DNA of 23,823 nucleotides from Acidobacteria bacterium UBA2999. Its GTDB lineage: Bacteria > Acidobacteriota > Vicinamibacteria > Vicinamibacterales > UBA2999. Position 1 is the stretch's first letter. Each line of letters opens with the position of its first letter. Below are positions 8,964 to 16,309 of this stretch, piece after piece. The notes below the pieces were generated by a model. It ran no database searches. It was given only the letters and a program-made list of their open reading frames with translations, and had not been told where the DNA came from. The stretch lies in contig DDZV01000003.1 of assembly GCA_002346475.1 (NCBI GenBank), positions 1-23,823 on the forward strand, given 5' to 3'. The translations under genes were made by a program, and so were the position numbers.

Positions 8964-9245
8964 TTAATCTACAGTATAAGGAATAAGCGCAAGTTGTCGC
9001 GCACGCATGATAGCAACTCGAAGCTTCCGTTGATGTTTAGCACAAGTACCAGATATACGCCTGGGAAGAATCTTTGCACGCTCCGGCACAAACGGTAGCA
9101 GCAACTTTACATCCTTGTAATTGATGTCATCAATCTTATCGACACAAAATTTACACAACTTACGTCTGCGAAACATTGGGCGGCGCTGCGCACCATCTTT
9201 TTTTCTGTCGCGTCCACGTGAAGAATCTTTTCGACCGGGGCTCAT
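8964..9245 (-). CDS. rpsR: 30S ribosomal protein S18 (bS18), Cys-containing form
   Basis: The protein has 93 residues. The core YKDVKLLLPFVPERAKILPR is diagnostic of bS18, which pairs with S6 on the 30S platform. Cys31, Cys34, Cys68 and His71 (CKFC and CAKH) form a putative zinc site, so this is the zinc-ribbon (C+) paralogue type rather than the Cys-free one. The first 30 residues are a basic extension. The ATG overlaps the rpsF stop as ATGA, keeping production of the S6/S18 pair coupled. Confidence 0.97.
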   Translation of the reverse strand: MSPGRKDSSRGRDRKKDGAQRRPMFRRRKLCKFCVDKIDDINYKDVKLLLPFVPERAKILPRRISGTCAKHQRKLRVAIMRARQLALIPYTVD

Positions 9246-9694
9246 GATCTCTCCTCCGTCTCTACAGGTTTTTCTGGGGGAGATTCGCCATTCTCACCGT
9301 GCTGGCCTTCGCCTGGTTGGCGGTCAGGCGACAACCCTCTAGCAGTGCGCCGTCGTCGTGATGTTGCTAGGCGATTCTCACGAGCGCGTCCAATAACGAG
9401 TTCCTCCTCGTCAATACGAACCGCTAAATACCTTATGACAAGATCGTTAACCTTCAGGCGTCTTTCTATCTCCTTCAAAAGCTCACCTGAACCAAAAATT
9501 GTTTCAATAACGTAAGTACCTTCTTTGTGCGGACCAATTTCATAGGCAAGCTTGCGACGACCTAAGTTTTCGGTTTTATCAATTTTTCCGTCTAAGTCTT
9601 GTACGATTGTTTCGATCTGTGTATGCAGATCTGCAACCTGGTCTTCGTTTCCTTCTGGGGAAACAATATAAACAAGCTCATATTTCCGATCCAT
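9242..9694 (-). CDS. rpsF: 30S ribosomal protein S6 (bS6)
   Basis: This 150-residue protein begins MDRKYELVYIVSP and contains GRRKLAYEI (46-54) and the beta-strand IRYLAVRID near 87-95, all typical of bS6. Residues about 104-150 are a low-complexity charged tail rich in Arg, then Glu, Pro and Gly, longer than the minimal family and probably disordered. The start is ATG with a good GAGGGAG Shine-Dalgarno about 6 bases upstream. It opens the rpsF-rpsR-rplI group after a 52-base gap from pth that holds a small hairpin. Confidence 0.96.
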   Translation of the reverse strand: MDRKYELVYIVSPEGNEDQVADLHTQIETIVQDLDGKIDKTENLGRRKLAYEIGPHKEGTYVIETIFGSGELLKEIERRLKVNDLVIRYLAVRIDEEELVIGRARENRLATSRRRRTARGLSPDRQPGEGQHGENGESPPEKPVETEERS

Positions 9695-9715
9695 AATTCT
9701 CCCTCTGGACTAACG

Positions 9716-9740
9716 GCCGTCTGCTTAATCACAAAACGGC
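9716..9740 (-). promoter_or_regulatory. Hairpin in the rpsF leader, possible S6:S18 autoregulatory element
   Basis: On the minus strand GCCGT (9736-9740) can pair with ACGGC (9716-9720) around a 15-base loop, just upstream of the rpsF Shine-Dalgarno. Many bacteria have an rpsF leader RNA bound by the S6:S18 complex through a CCG-containing structure. The CCG here and the location suit that, but the stem is only 5 bp and the match to the known motif was not tested. Confidence 0.28.
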
Positions 9741-9746
9741 AAGGAG

Positions 9747-10337
9747 TCAGTCAATCTCCAAATCTACTACAGCTGGATTGTAACGATTCATAACAACTTC
9801 TATGCCTTGCACAGCAAATAATTCGGCTGCGTCCGCCGCCAAGGTCACAAATGAATCAAGCTCAACACGTTCATCCGCCGCAAAAGTTGAAAGCACGTGA
9901 TCTGCAAGATCGCGCCTGGTATCGCCACGCCCCACACCCAATCGAAGTCGAGCAAACTCGTTTGTGTCTAAATGCTCAATGATCGATTGGAGCCCATTAT
10001 GACCTCCAGCGGATCCCTTAGCTCTAGCCCTGAGCTTTCCAAAGGGAAGAGCTACTTCATCAACAATCACTAAGAGTTCACTAACCATTACATCATAGTA
10101 GTTGGCTAAAGCTTTTAGCGCTTCGCCACTACTATTCATAAAAGTCAACGGCTTCGCTATTAAACATGGCCAAGAACCATGATGCTTAGCCACCATCACG
10201 TCAGGCACCTTCGATGGTGCCAGTGAAAACTTTATCTTGCAACGACGAACCAATTCATCGGCTACCAGAAAACCGATATTGTGCCGCGTATCACGATATT
10301 CGCGTCCAGGGTTTCCGAGACCGACAATGAGCTTCAC
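9747..10337 (-). CDS. pth: Peptidyl-tRNA hydrolase
   Basis: This enzyme (196 residues) frees tRNA from prematurely released peptidyl-tRNA. The N-terminus MKLIVGLGNPGREYRDTRHN holds the conserved Asn9 and the catalytic His (His19). KPLTFMNSSGEAL, DEVALPFGKLR and GSAGGHNGLQSI are the other family signatures. The start is GTG, overlapping the rplY stop as GTGA; it places the diagnostic N-terminus directly at the start. The rplY-pth pairing is common and supports both calls. Confidence 0.97.
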   Translation of the reverse strand: MKLIVGLGNPGREYRDTRHNIGFLVADELVRRCKIKFSLAPSKVPDVMVAKHHGSWPCLIAKPLTFMNSSGEALKALANYYDVMVSELLVIVDEVALPFGKLRARAKGSAGGHNGLQSIIEHLDTNEFARLRLGVGRGDTRRDLADHVLSTFAADERVELDSFVTLAADAAELFAVQGIEVVMNRYNPAVVDLEID

Positions 10338-11053
10338 TTCTTAATTGGCTCTTCGCCTTCCTTCTCTACCTTGCCTGGTTTCTCTGAACCAGGTTCTGTC
10401 GATTCTCCCTCTGCAGTTGCTCCTTCTGCAACTACTCCTTCTTGCGTCTCTTCCACAGCTTCTGGCTCCGGCTCCTCTTCTACCTTAGGTGCCACAACGT
10501 GCACAATCATCGTCTCGCCATCGCTTATGGGTTTCCATTTTTTATGCTCAGCAAGATCTTTAACTCGCACACCTTGTCCAATCATTAGTTCCGTAACATC
10601 TACCTCTACATGCTCAGGTATGTCTACTGGCAAGCATTCCACTTCAATATCACGGGTAACAAAATCTAGAATGCCGCCCTGCAATTTAATGCCGGCGGCT
10701 TCGCCATGGACCTGAACTGGAACCATAACAGTTATAGCCTTATTAAGCGCTAGCCTGTAAAAATCAGTGTGCAGGAGTGCTCGATTTACTGGGTCAAGCT
10801 GGTACTCTTTAACCATCACGACCCCAGCTGATTTACCCTCAAGTTTTAAATTAATCAGCGTATTGGCACCAGAGTCTGAGTGCAAGATTCGCAGCAGTGA
10901 TTTTGGATCCACTGAAATCAAAACGCTTTCTTGAACTTTCTTTTTCTGCTGGGAACCATAAATGACAGCAGGAACTCTTCCAGCAGCACGCAATCGGCGC
11001 GCTTCATTCTTCCCACGACTTTCTCTCTTCTGAGCTTCTAGAGTAGCTTCCAT
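10334..11053 (-). CDS. rplY: 50S ribosomal protein L25 (bL25, TL5/Ctc form)
   Basis: This 239-residue protein is of the long Ctc/TL5 type that binds 5S rRNA. The N-terminal L25 domain (about 1-95) shows GKNEARRLRAAGRVPAVIYG, the usual signature, and HTDFYRL near 96-102. The C-terminal beta domain follows (about 103-190). The last 50 residues are acidic and low complexity (Glu, Pro, Gly), probably disordered. The start is ATG, preceded only by G-rich sequence rather than a clear Shine-Dalgarno. It lies 61 bases after prs. Confidence 0.95.
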   Translation of the reverse strand: MEATLEAQKRESRGKNEARRLRAAGRVPAVIYGSQQKKKVQESVLISVDPKSLLRILHSDSGANTLINLKLEGKSAGVVMVKEYQLDPVNRALLHTDFYRLALNKAITVMVPVQVHGEAAGIKLQGGILDFVTRDIEVECLPVDIPEHVEVDVTELMIGQGVRVKDLAEHKKWKPISDGETMIVHVVAPKVEEEPEPEAVEETQEGVVAEGATAEGESTEPGSEKPGKVEKEGEEPIKK

Positions 11054-11114
11054 ACCCCAACCCCTATGACTGATGGCCGATCACTGATGAGCTAAAGTGA
11101 CAAGTAGCCATTTC

Positions 11115-12095
11115 CTACACAAATAGCGAAGACACTGATGTCTCTTCATGAATACTCCGAATCGCTTGTCCTAACAATCTGGCCACTGAAAGCACCTCGA
11201 TTTTCTTGCAACGTGCCACCTCATCACGCAAGGGGATCGTGTTAGTTACGATTAATTGATCAAGAGGAGCTTTTTCAATTCGTTCAATCGCCGGACCAGA
11301 CAGGACACCATGAACAGCGCAAGCTATTACTTTCTCTGCACCGGCTTTTTTCAGTGCAGTTGCTGCTTTTGTAATTGTGCCAGCTGTATCAATGAGGTCA
11401 TCTTGAATAATACATAGGCGACCTTTAACATCACCAATAACATTCATTACCTCAGCAACCCCATTCTCAGAACGTCGCTTGTCAATTACAGCTAATTCAG
11501 CATCAAGTCGCTTAGCATAAGCTCGTGCTCGCTCAGCACCACCAGCATCTGGGGACACAATTGTAAGATTTGAATGGTTCATTCGTGCCAGATAATCAAT
11601 AACTACAGGAATAGCAAATAAATGATCCACTGGAATGTCAAAGAATCCCTGGATCTGAGCTTTATGCAGATCCATTGTCAAAACCCTGTGTGTTCCTGCT
11701 GCGCTCAGAAGGTTTGCAACCAATTTAGCTGAAATTGGCACCCGTGGCTTGTCTTTGCGATCCTGGCGTGCATAGCCATAGTAAGGCAGCACGGCTGTAA
11801 TTCTAGCCGCAGATGATCGACGAAAAGCATCAATCATAACTAACAGTTCCATTAGATGTTGATCAACAGGATTTGAAGTTGGCTGTACAACAAACACGTC
11901 AACCCCACGTATGTTTTCATCTATTTGAAAGGAAACTTCAGTATCTGGAAAACGGCGAAGACGCGCCTTCCCAAGTGGAATACCAAGAAACTCGACAATC
12001 TCATTCGCGAGATGGGTATGTGCACTACCCGAGAAGACCTTCAAGTGACCAAAATCCGTTGGCTTCAGTGAATCACCAGTCAAGGCTCGCTTCAT
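11115..12095 (-). CDS. prs: Ribose-phosphate pyrophosphokinase (PRPP synthetase)
   Basis: This class I enzyme (326 residues) makes PRPP from ribose-5-phosphate and ATP, feeding purine, pyrimidine, His and Trp synthesis; purH in this window uses the purine branch. The flexible loop YARQDRKDKPRVPISAK, the DLHKAQIQGFFDIPVDHL region, SPDAGGAERA and the PRPP-binding loop DDLIDTAGT (about 232-240) are present. I prefer ATG at 12093-12095; a TTG immediately upstream (12096-12098) would add one residue. tRNA-Gln lies 66 bases upstream on the same strand. DLHKAQ replaces the more common DLHA-x-Q, a conservative oddity. Confidence 0.96.
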   Translation of the reverse strand: MKRALTGDSLKPTDFGHLKVFSGSAHTHLANEIVEFLGIPLGKARLRRFPDTEVSFQIDENIRGVDVFVVQPTSNPVDQHLMELLVMIDAFRRSSAARITAVLPYYGYARQDRKDKPRVPISAKLVANLLSAAGTHRVLTMDLHKAQIQGFFDIPVDHLFAIPVVIDYLARMNHSNLTIVSPDAGGAERARAYAKRLDAELAVIDKRRSENGVAEVMNVIGDVKGRLCIIQDDLIDTAGTITKAATALKKAGAEKVIACAVHGVLSGPAIERIEKAPLDQLIVTNTIPLRDEVARCKKIEVLSVARLLGQAIRSIHEETSVSSLFV

Positions 12096-12161
12096 CAATC
12101 ATCTACCAGGTCCAAAAAGGAGGACCAAAAATTAACAGTTGCCAGAAAACCATCCGCCGAT

Positions 12162-12236
12162 TGGTTGGGGCGGAAGGATTCGAACCTTCGAATACGGGAT
12201 TCAAAGTCCCGCGCCTTACCACTTGGCGACGCCCCA
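12162..12236 (-). tRNA. tRNA-Gln (UUG), with encoded CCA
   Basis: Read on the minus strand, the acceptor TGGGGCG pairs with CGCCCCA, followed by discriminator A and an encoded CCA. The D arm is GCC/GGC, the anticodon arm is CGGGA/TCCCG around CTTTGAA with anticodon TTG, and the T arm is GAAGG/CCTTC around TTCGAAT. All four stems are complete (75 bases with CCA). UUG decodes glutamine. It sits between ispE and prs, co-oriented with both. Confidence 0.96.
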
Positions 12237-12381
12237 TTCAGTGTTCATTGCTATTACTCGGTGCGTGCGTCAGATCAGATAATTAAGCACCCCACATTGT
12301 AATAGGGTACCTCCTAACTAGAGCAATCGCCCAAACGGCTAGTCTAATCGAGGAGCGCTCCTCCGGCAAGGCGAAGGCCCC
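12237..12381. other. Intergenic region between ispE and tRNA-Gln
   Basis: These 145 bases hold no gene that I can support. A perfect 14-bp palindrome, GAGGAGCGCTCCTC, lies at 12350-12363, about 30 bases past the ispE stop. It is not followed by a T run on the minus strand, so it is a poor terminator. A promoter for the tRNA-prs unit is likely here, but no hexamer pair stands out. Confidence 0.4.
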
Positions 12382-13293
12382 TTAGCAGCCACTCCGGAAC
12401 ACCTGAGGTTGAAAGAGCCTAGCATAAGCAGTTTGAGGTAGAGACTCGGTAAGTAAGACCTGCCAACCGGAATCAGATAAATCCTTAACAGCAGTCAAAG
12501 CATCTCTATGGTTTTGGAATAAGCCAAAAACAGTCGAACCGCTCCCAGACATTGAAACAGCACTAGCTCCAGCCTGCTGAAGAGCGGTCTTCATATAATC
12601 AATATCTGGATACCGACGAGCAATTGAACCTTCTAATTCATTAATCATCTGTGGCGCATCCGATGACCAAGGACCAGCAATATGCTGGGGTTTAGTTTGA
12701 ATAATTTGACCTCGTTTCCGATCTATCTCATACCACTTATAAGCATCAATTGAAGATATTCCAAAACCTGGAATTACTAGCACAACCCAGTGTTTCGGTA
12801 AGTCTTCGAGTGGAGACACTGCATCTCCCCGTCCAAGACCAAGAGCTGTCCCTCCAGATAGAAAAAACGGTACGTCCGCACCAAGCTTTCCAGCCAAGCT
12901 TATAAGTTTTTTAGGATTGAGTTCAGCCTGCCAGAGGTACGCTAAGCCAACCAGAGCTGCTGCTGCATTTGTACTTCCACTACCAAGACCAGCTCTCGTT
13001 GGGATTCGCTTTTCAACTTGAATCATTATGTCAGCAGCAGTACCAGACCGACCAAGAAACTCCCACAGTTTATCTGCAGCTTGCCAAATCAAATTAGAAC
13101 GATCTAGAGGGAAACCCGCTGTGGTGGATTCAATTGAAAATGGACCAGGTCTCGGGAAAAATGTCAGCGTGTCGTGTAATGACAATGATTGAAAAACCGT
13201 CCGGAGTTTATGGAAGCCGTCAGGAAATAATCCAAGGATACGTAGATCCAAATTGATCTTGGCGTGTGCCCGCACCGCAATAGAGGTAGTCAT
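12382..13293 (-). CDS. ispE: 4-diphosphocytidyl-2-C-methyl-D-erythritol kinase
   Basis: This GHMP kinase (303 residues) phosphorylates CDP-ME, the step between the two activities of IspDF encoded in this window. AHAKINLDLRILG at the N-terminus holds the active-site Lys12, the ATP loop PTRAGLGSGSTNA is at 98-110, and GADVPFF carries the expected catalytic Asp (about 140). The C-terminal VSMSGSGSTVFGLF is the third GHMP motif. I use the ATG at 13291-13293, which overlaps the stop of the lipoprotein gene as ATGA. A GTG 21 bases upstream would add 7 residues not typical of the family. Confidence 0.96.
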   Translation of the reverse strand: MTTSIAVRAHAKINLDLRILGLFPDGFHKLRTVFQSLSLHDTLTFFPRPGPFSIESTTAGFPLDRSNLIWQAADKLWEFLGRSGTAADIMIQVEKRIPTRAGLGSGSTNAAAALVGLAYLWQAELNPKKLISLAGKLGADVPFFLSGGTALGLGRGDAVSPLEDLPKHWVVLVIPGFGISSIDAYKWYEIDRKRGQIIQTKPQHIAGPWSSDAPQMINELEGSIARRYPDIDYMKTALQQAGASAVSMSGSGSTVFGLFQNHRDALTAVKDLSDSGWQVLLTESLPQTAYARLFQPQVFRSGC

Positions 13294-14108
13294 CGGAGTG
13301 GAGTAACGTCCCACAATTCATCAAGTGTCAACGGTACTGCTGAACGTGGAACATCCAATAAAAAAACTTCAGCTTCAAGAGGAACGTTCACCTCAAGCTG
13401 CGAAAGTTCTGCTAATAACGCGACAGGGTTCCGCGTACTATCTGACCGCAATCTCACTATACGAGGAATACCACCTTTCCATTCGGAATACTCAACACGC
13501 CAGCCTGGCCACTCAGCAGCACGAATCTCCCAAGAAGCCCCAACTTGTTTTAAATACACCGTGGCAGCATTATCCCGAAGGATAACTGAAATCCAATCTC
13601 TGTCATGACGAAACCCCTGTTCAACATGTGGGGTTGATACTATGCATCCAGTCAAAATTGAAAGCAGGTCATCAACTGTAAAATTTAAACCCATCAAACT
13701 ATGCAGAATCTCTTCTGTGCTTGATTGACGGACGACACGATCATCGCGAGGAAGAAGAAAGATTACATCTCTAGGGTTAGATGTCAGGATAAATACAGGA
13801 GCACCAAAAGGAGCAACACCCTCAAGTCTCATTGAAGCTGGCATGGCAAAACCAGCCAGCACCCTGCTGCGAATGCGTTCGCCTCGAACGGTGCCTGAAA
13901 GAGCAACCTCAGCTGTTAGCGTTTTCACGCTCTTACAATTTTTTGAAACAGATTGGTACACTTCAATGGCATCTATCGAAGGTAAGCCTGGATCAGTGGG
14001 AATGCGAATCACTCTTGGCGCACAACCACTAAGTAGTATTGCAGATAACAGAAACCAAACCCCGATGACTAAACCCGAAAGTGCGCTAGTCTCCTTTAGC
14101 GCGCGCAT
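13290..14108 (-). CDS. Outer-membrane lipoprotein, LolB/DUF4292-like
   Basis: The protein of 272 residues has a hydrophobic signal segment ending in the lipobox LLSGC (cysteine near residue 29), so it should be lipidated and exported. The rest is beta-rich, with the pattern LTAEVALSGTVRG, PASMRLEGVAPFGAPVF and WRVEYSEW seen in LolB-like lipoprotein-binding folds. LolB inserts lipoproteins into the outer membrane; this is a distant relative and its substrate is unknown. ATG at 14108 overlaps the end of the TPR gene by 23 bases; a longer frame to 14168 is less likely because it adds a basic stretch before the signal. It lies in the same transcription unit as ispE, a common pairing. Confidence 0.72.
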   Translation of the reverse strand: MRALKETSALSGLVIGVWFLLSAILLSGCAPRVIRIPTDPGLPSIDAIEVYQSVSKNCKSVKTLTAEVALSGTVRGERIRSRVLAGFAMPASMRLEGVAPFGAPVFILTSNPRDVIFLLPRDDRVVRQSSTEEILHSLMGLNFTVDDLLSILTGCIVSTPHVEQGFRHDRDWISVILRDNAATVYLKQVGASWEIRAAEWPGWRVEYSEWKGGIPRIVRLRSDSTRNPVALLAELSQLEVNVPLEAEVFLLDVPRSAVPLTLDELWDVTPLR

Positions 14109-16008
14109 CGCGGATCTTGCTTTCGATATTGACCGGATCAATGCCTTCACCGTCACCCTCAAGCGCACGAAGCCATGCTAAAACAGCCTCCCGATACCTA
14201 CCAGAAAGGGCTAGTAAATCACCAAAATGACTCTGAATAACCGAGTTCACTGGTAACGCTGAAACCGCCTGAGATAGATACTTTTCTGCCTCTGCTAAAT
14301 CTCCTTGTTTGAAATAGGCCCAACCAAGGCTATCCAGATAAGCTGGGTTATGGACATCCAAATCAAGGGCCTTCGTAATCAAGCGTATAGCTTCATCAAG
14401 GCGTTGCCCACGATCCGCAAACATGTAACCAAGATAGTTCAACGCTTCCGCGTGATCAGGTTTTTGTTTAAGAACCTGCCGAAAGACCAACTCTGCGTCA
14501 TCATATCGGTCAGCATTAGCCAAAATGGATCCTTGCCTGAAGAGAATCGATGCATCGGTCGGAAACCGTGCCGAAGCATCCGCAAGCAAAACTACCCCTT
14601 TGTCGACATGGCCAGCTTCGCTATACAAATCTGCCAGAACAATAATTGAACTCACATTATTAGGGTTCTCTTCAACGAGCTCCTCTACTATTGTTAAAGC
14701 ACGTGAAGAATCACCCGAGTACAAAAGAGCACGCGCTTGCAAATGTAAAAACCGTTGATCCTGTGGATATTGTGTCTGAGCTTTAACCGCTTGATCTAAA
14801 GCAGTAGCGTAACGTTTCGCGGCAAGAGAAGCTTGAATAATTGCAACATCGAACGATGGACTATCCGGTGTCATTTTTTTAGCTTGGCTAAGCACTTCAA
14901 TAGCCTTGTCATAATTACCAAGTACCTGACAGGCATAAGCCAGATAGCTGAATAATGTAATACTTGCTTTACCATCAGAAGATGGTAAAGCAAGGAATTC
15001 TTCCAAATAATCTATGACATCCTGATAACGGTGTCCCTGACTGAGCACTTGAGAAAGTGCGTACGCTCCTCGTTGACTGTTGGGTTCAAGCGTCAACATT
15101 TCTCTGGCGGCTTCCTCAGCTTGCAATAAATTCCCCATGGAACGATACGCCTGAGATTGAAGATAGAGAGCATTCGTATCAAGCCGGTTACGCTCAAAGA
15201 GAGGCTGCAACACATTGAGAGCTTGAGAAGCATTGTCTTGTCCGGATAAAGCGAGAAGCATGGAAGCTCGCCGAATTCTCAGATCTCTGTTCTCAGGACT
15301 AATAGCTAGAGCTTGTGCGTAGGCTTCAGCAGCAGAGGCCCAACGGTTCACATCCTCATAATATTGTCCTAATGTTGAATAGAGTTGGAATTGGTTATAT
15401 GGACGAGCATTCGTATATTCCACAGACTCAAGTGTGGCTATGGCTGCATTATTAAGACCGGCCGCTTTCTGTGCTCGAGCTAACATCAACTGTGCTTGTG
15501 AAAAATATGGTCGCTGAACAATCAGTTGCTGCAATACTTCGATAGCTCCAGTAAAATCACCGGTTAATAAATAGAGACGCCCTAGACTAAATTGAACCTG
15601 GGAATCAGTAGCGCCAGATGGACTTGTAACAACCTGTTTGAGGTAATTGACTGCCTCTGACGCAACAACGAGAGTAGGATTAACAGAAAGCGCTAGTCCT
15701 AGAACACGTTGTGCTTCAATATTTTTGCTATCAAGATCTAAAGCTTTTCGTGCAAACTTTTTGGCTTCATCTGAACGGTTTTGTCTAAGATAAAATGCAG
15801 AGATCTCTGCATGTAACGTAGCGGAGGTTGGTGCTAATTTAACTGCTCTCTCAAATGCTTCTAGCGCAGCCAGAGCGTCACCCTGCCCCTCAAGGTGACA
15901 ACCCATTAGAAATTCATAGTAGGGGTCAGTACTAGCTTGCGCAAAGAGAGGGGCGGAGATAAATGCTAGAAACAATACAACTAAAGGTACTAGGCCTACT
16001 TTACGCAT
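14086..16008 (-). CDS. Secreted tetratricopeptide-repeat protein
   Basis: This protein of 640 residues consists almost wholly of TPR helices after a signal peptide (MRKVGLVPLVVLFLAF, cleavage likely after APLFA). Repeats with the W/L-G-Y-A-F/P pattern run from about residue 30 to the end; the clearest are LNYLGYMFADRGQRLDEAI and LDSLGWAYFKQGDLAEAEK near the C-terminus. TPR domains mediate protein contacts and no enzyme domain is visible. Because its partners in the unit are a lipoprotein and IspE, a periplasmic or outer-membrane assembly role is plausible but inferred. I chose ATG 16006-16008 because it starts the signal peptide; a frame to 16119 would add 37 residues over the divergent zinc-ribbon gene. 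Confidence 0.82.
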   Translation of the reverse strand: MRKVGLVPLVVLFLAFISAPLFAQASTDPYYEFLMGCHLEGQGDALAALEAFERAVKLAPTSATLHAEISAFYLRQNRSDEAKKFARKALDLDSKNIEAQRVLGLALSVNPTLVVASEAVNYLKQVVTSPSGATDSQVQFSLGRLYLLTGDFTGAIEVLQQLIVQRPYFSQAQLMLARAQKAAGLNNAAIATLESVEYTNARPYNQFQLYSTLGQYYEDVNRWASAAEAYAQALAISPENRDLRIRRASMLLALSGQDNASQALNVLQPLFERNRLDTNALYLQSQAYRSMGNLLQAEEAAREMLTLEPNSQRGAYALSQVLSQGHRYQDVIDYLEEFLALPSSDGKASITLFSYLAYACQVLGNYDKAIEVLSQAKKMTPDSPSFDVAIIQASLAAKRYATALDQAVKAQTQYPQDQRFLHLQARALLYSGDSSRALTIVEELVEENPNNVSSIIVLADLYSEAGHVDKGVVLLADASARFPTDASILFRQGSILANADRYDDAELVFRQVLKQKPDHAEALNYLGYMFADRGQRLDEAIRLITKALDLDVHNPAYLDSLGWAYFKQGDLAEAEKYLSQAVSALPVNSVIQSHFGDLLALSGRYREAVLAWLRALEGDGEGIDPVNIESKIRDARAKGD

Positions 16009-16038
16009 TTGAGACACATCTAAAAGTGTACCCCAGAA

Positions 16039-16047
16039 TGCTATAGT
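16039..16047 (+). promoter_or_regulatory. Candidate extended -10 promoter of the Trm112-like gene
   Basis: TGCTATAGT is a good extended -10 (TG-N-TATAGT). Transcription would start near 16054, leaving a leader of about 16 bases that contains the Shine-Dalgarno. No strong -35 hexamer is seen. It lies in the 61-base gap shared with the divergent TPR gene. Confidence 0.42.
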
Positions 16048-16069
16048 TCCCCAGTTCCATGGAGGGCAC

Positions 16070-16240
16070 ATGCCAGTCGACACTGAATTACTGAAAATCC
16101 TTGCCTGTCCAAGCTGCAAGACACCTGTAACGTTAGTGAAAAATGGGGAGGCGTTGAAGTGTAGTGACTGTAATCGAGTCTATCCGGTTAAAGATAATAT
16201 CCCGATTATGCTAATTGATGAGGCCACAATAGAACCATAA
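16070..16240 (+). CDS. Trm112/YcaR family zinc-ribbon protein (UPF0434)
   Basis: This small gene of 56 residues starts MPVDTELLKILACPSCKTP and ends with VYPVKDNIPIML, the classic Trm112-like pattern. Two Cys pairs, CPSC (13-16) and CSDC (31-34), form a zinc ribbon. A strong Shine-Dalgarno, GGAGGG (16061-16066), lies just upstream of the ATG. Eukaryotic Trm112 activates methyltransferases; in bacteria the role is little known, and these genes often lie beside lipid A or cell-envelope genes such as lpxK and kdsB. Here the next gene is an O-antigen ligase, in keeping with that. Its small size makes it easy to miss. Confidence 0.88.
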   Translation: MPVDTELLKILACPSCKTPVTLVKNGEALKCSDCNRVYPVKDNIPIMLIDEATIEP

Positions 16241-16309
16241 ACCAAGAGCAAGAATCACGCCTATACTTAGTGAGGCTTGCTTAAGTACAAGCATTAGCAA
16301 TGTATTGAT

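Noticed and set aside
12109..12126. GGTCC/GGACC inverted repeat between tRNA-Gln and prs
   Set aside because: It is a 5-bp stem with an 8-base loop and no T run in the right direction, too weak to call.
12350..12363. Perfect 14-bp palindrome after ispE considered as an operator or terminator
   Set aside because: A single copy, no T run, and no adjacent promoter; recorded only as part of the intergenic description.
16275..16292. GCTTG/CAAGC inverted repeat before the O-antigen ligase
   Set aside because: Only 5 bp long with an 8-base loop, and no link to a start or stop signal.
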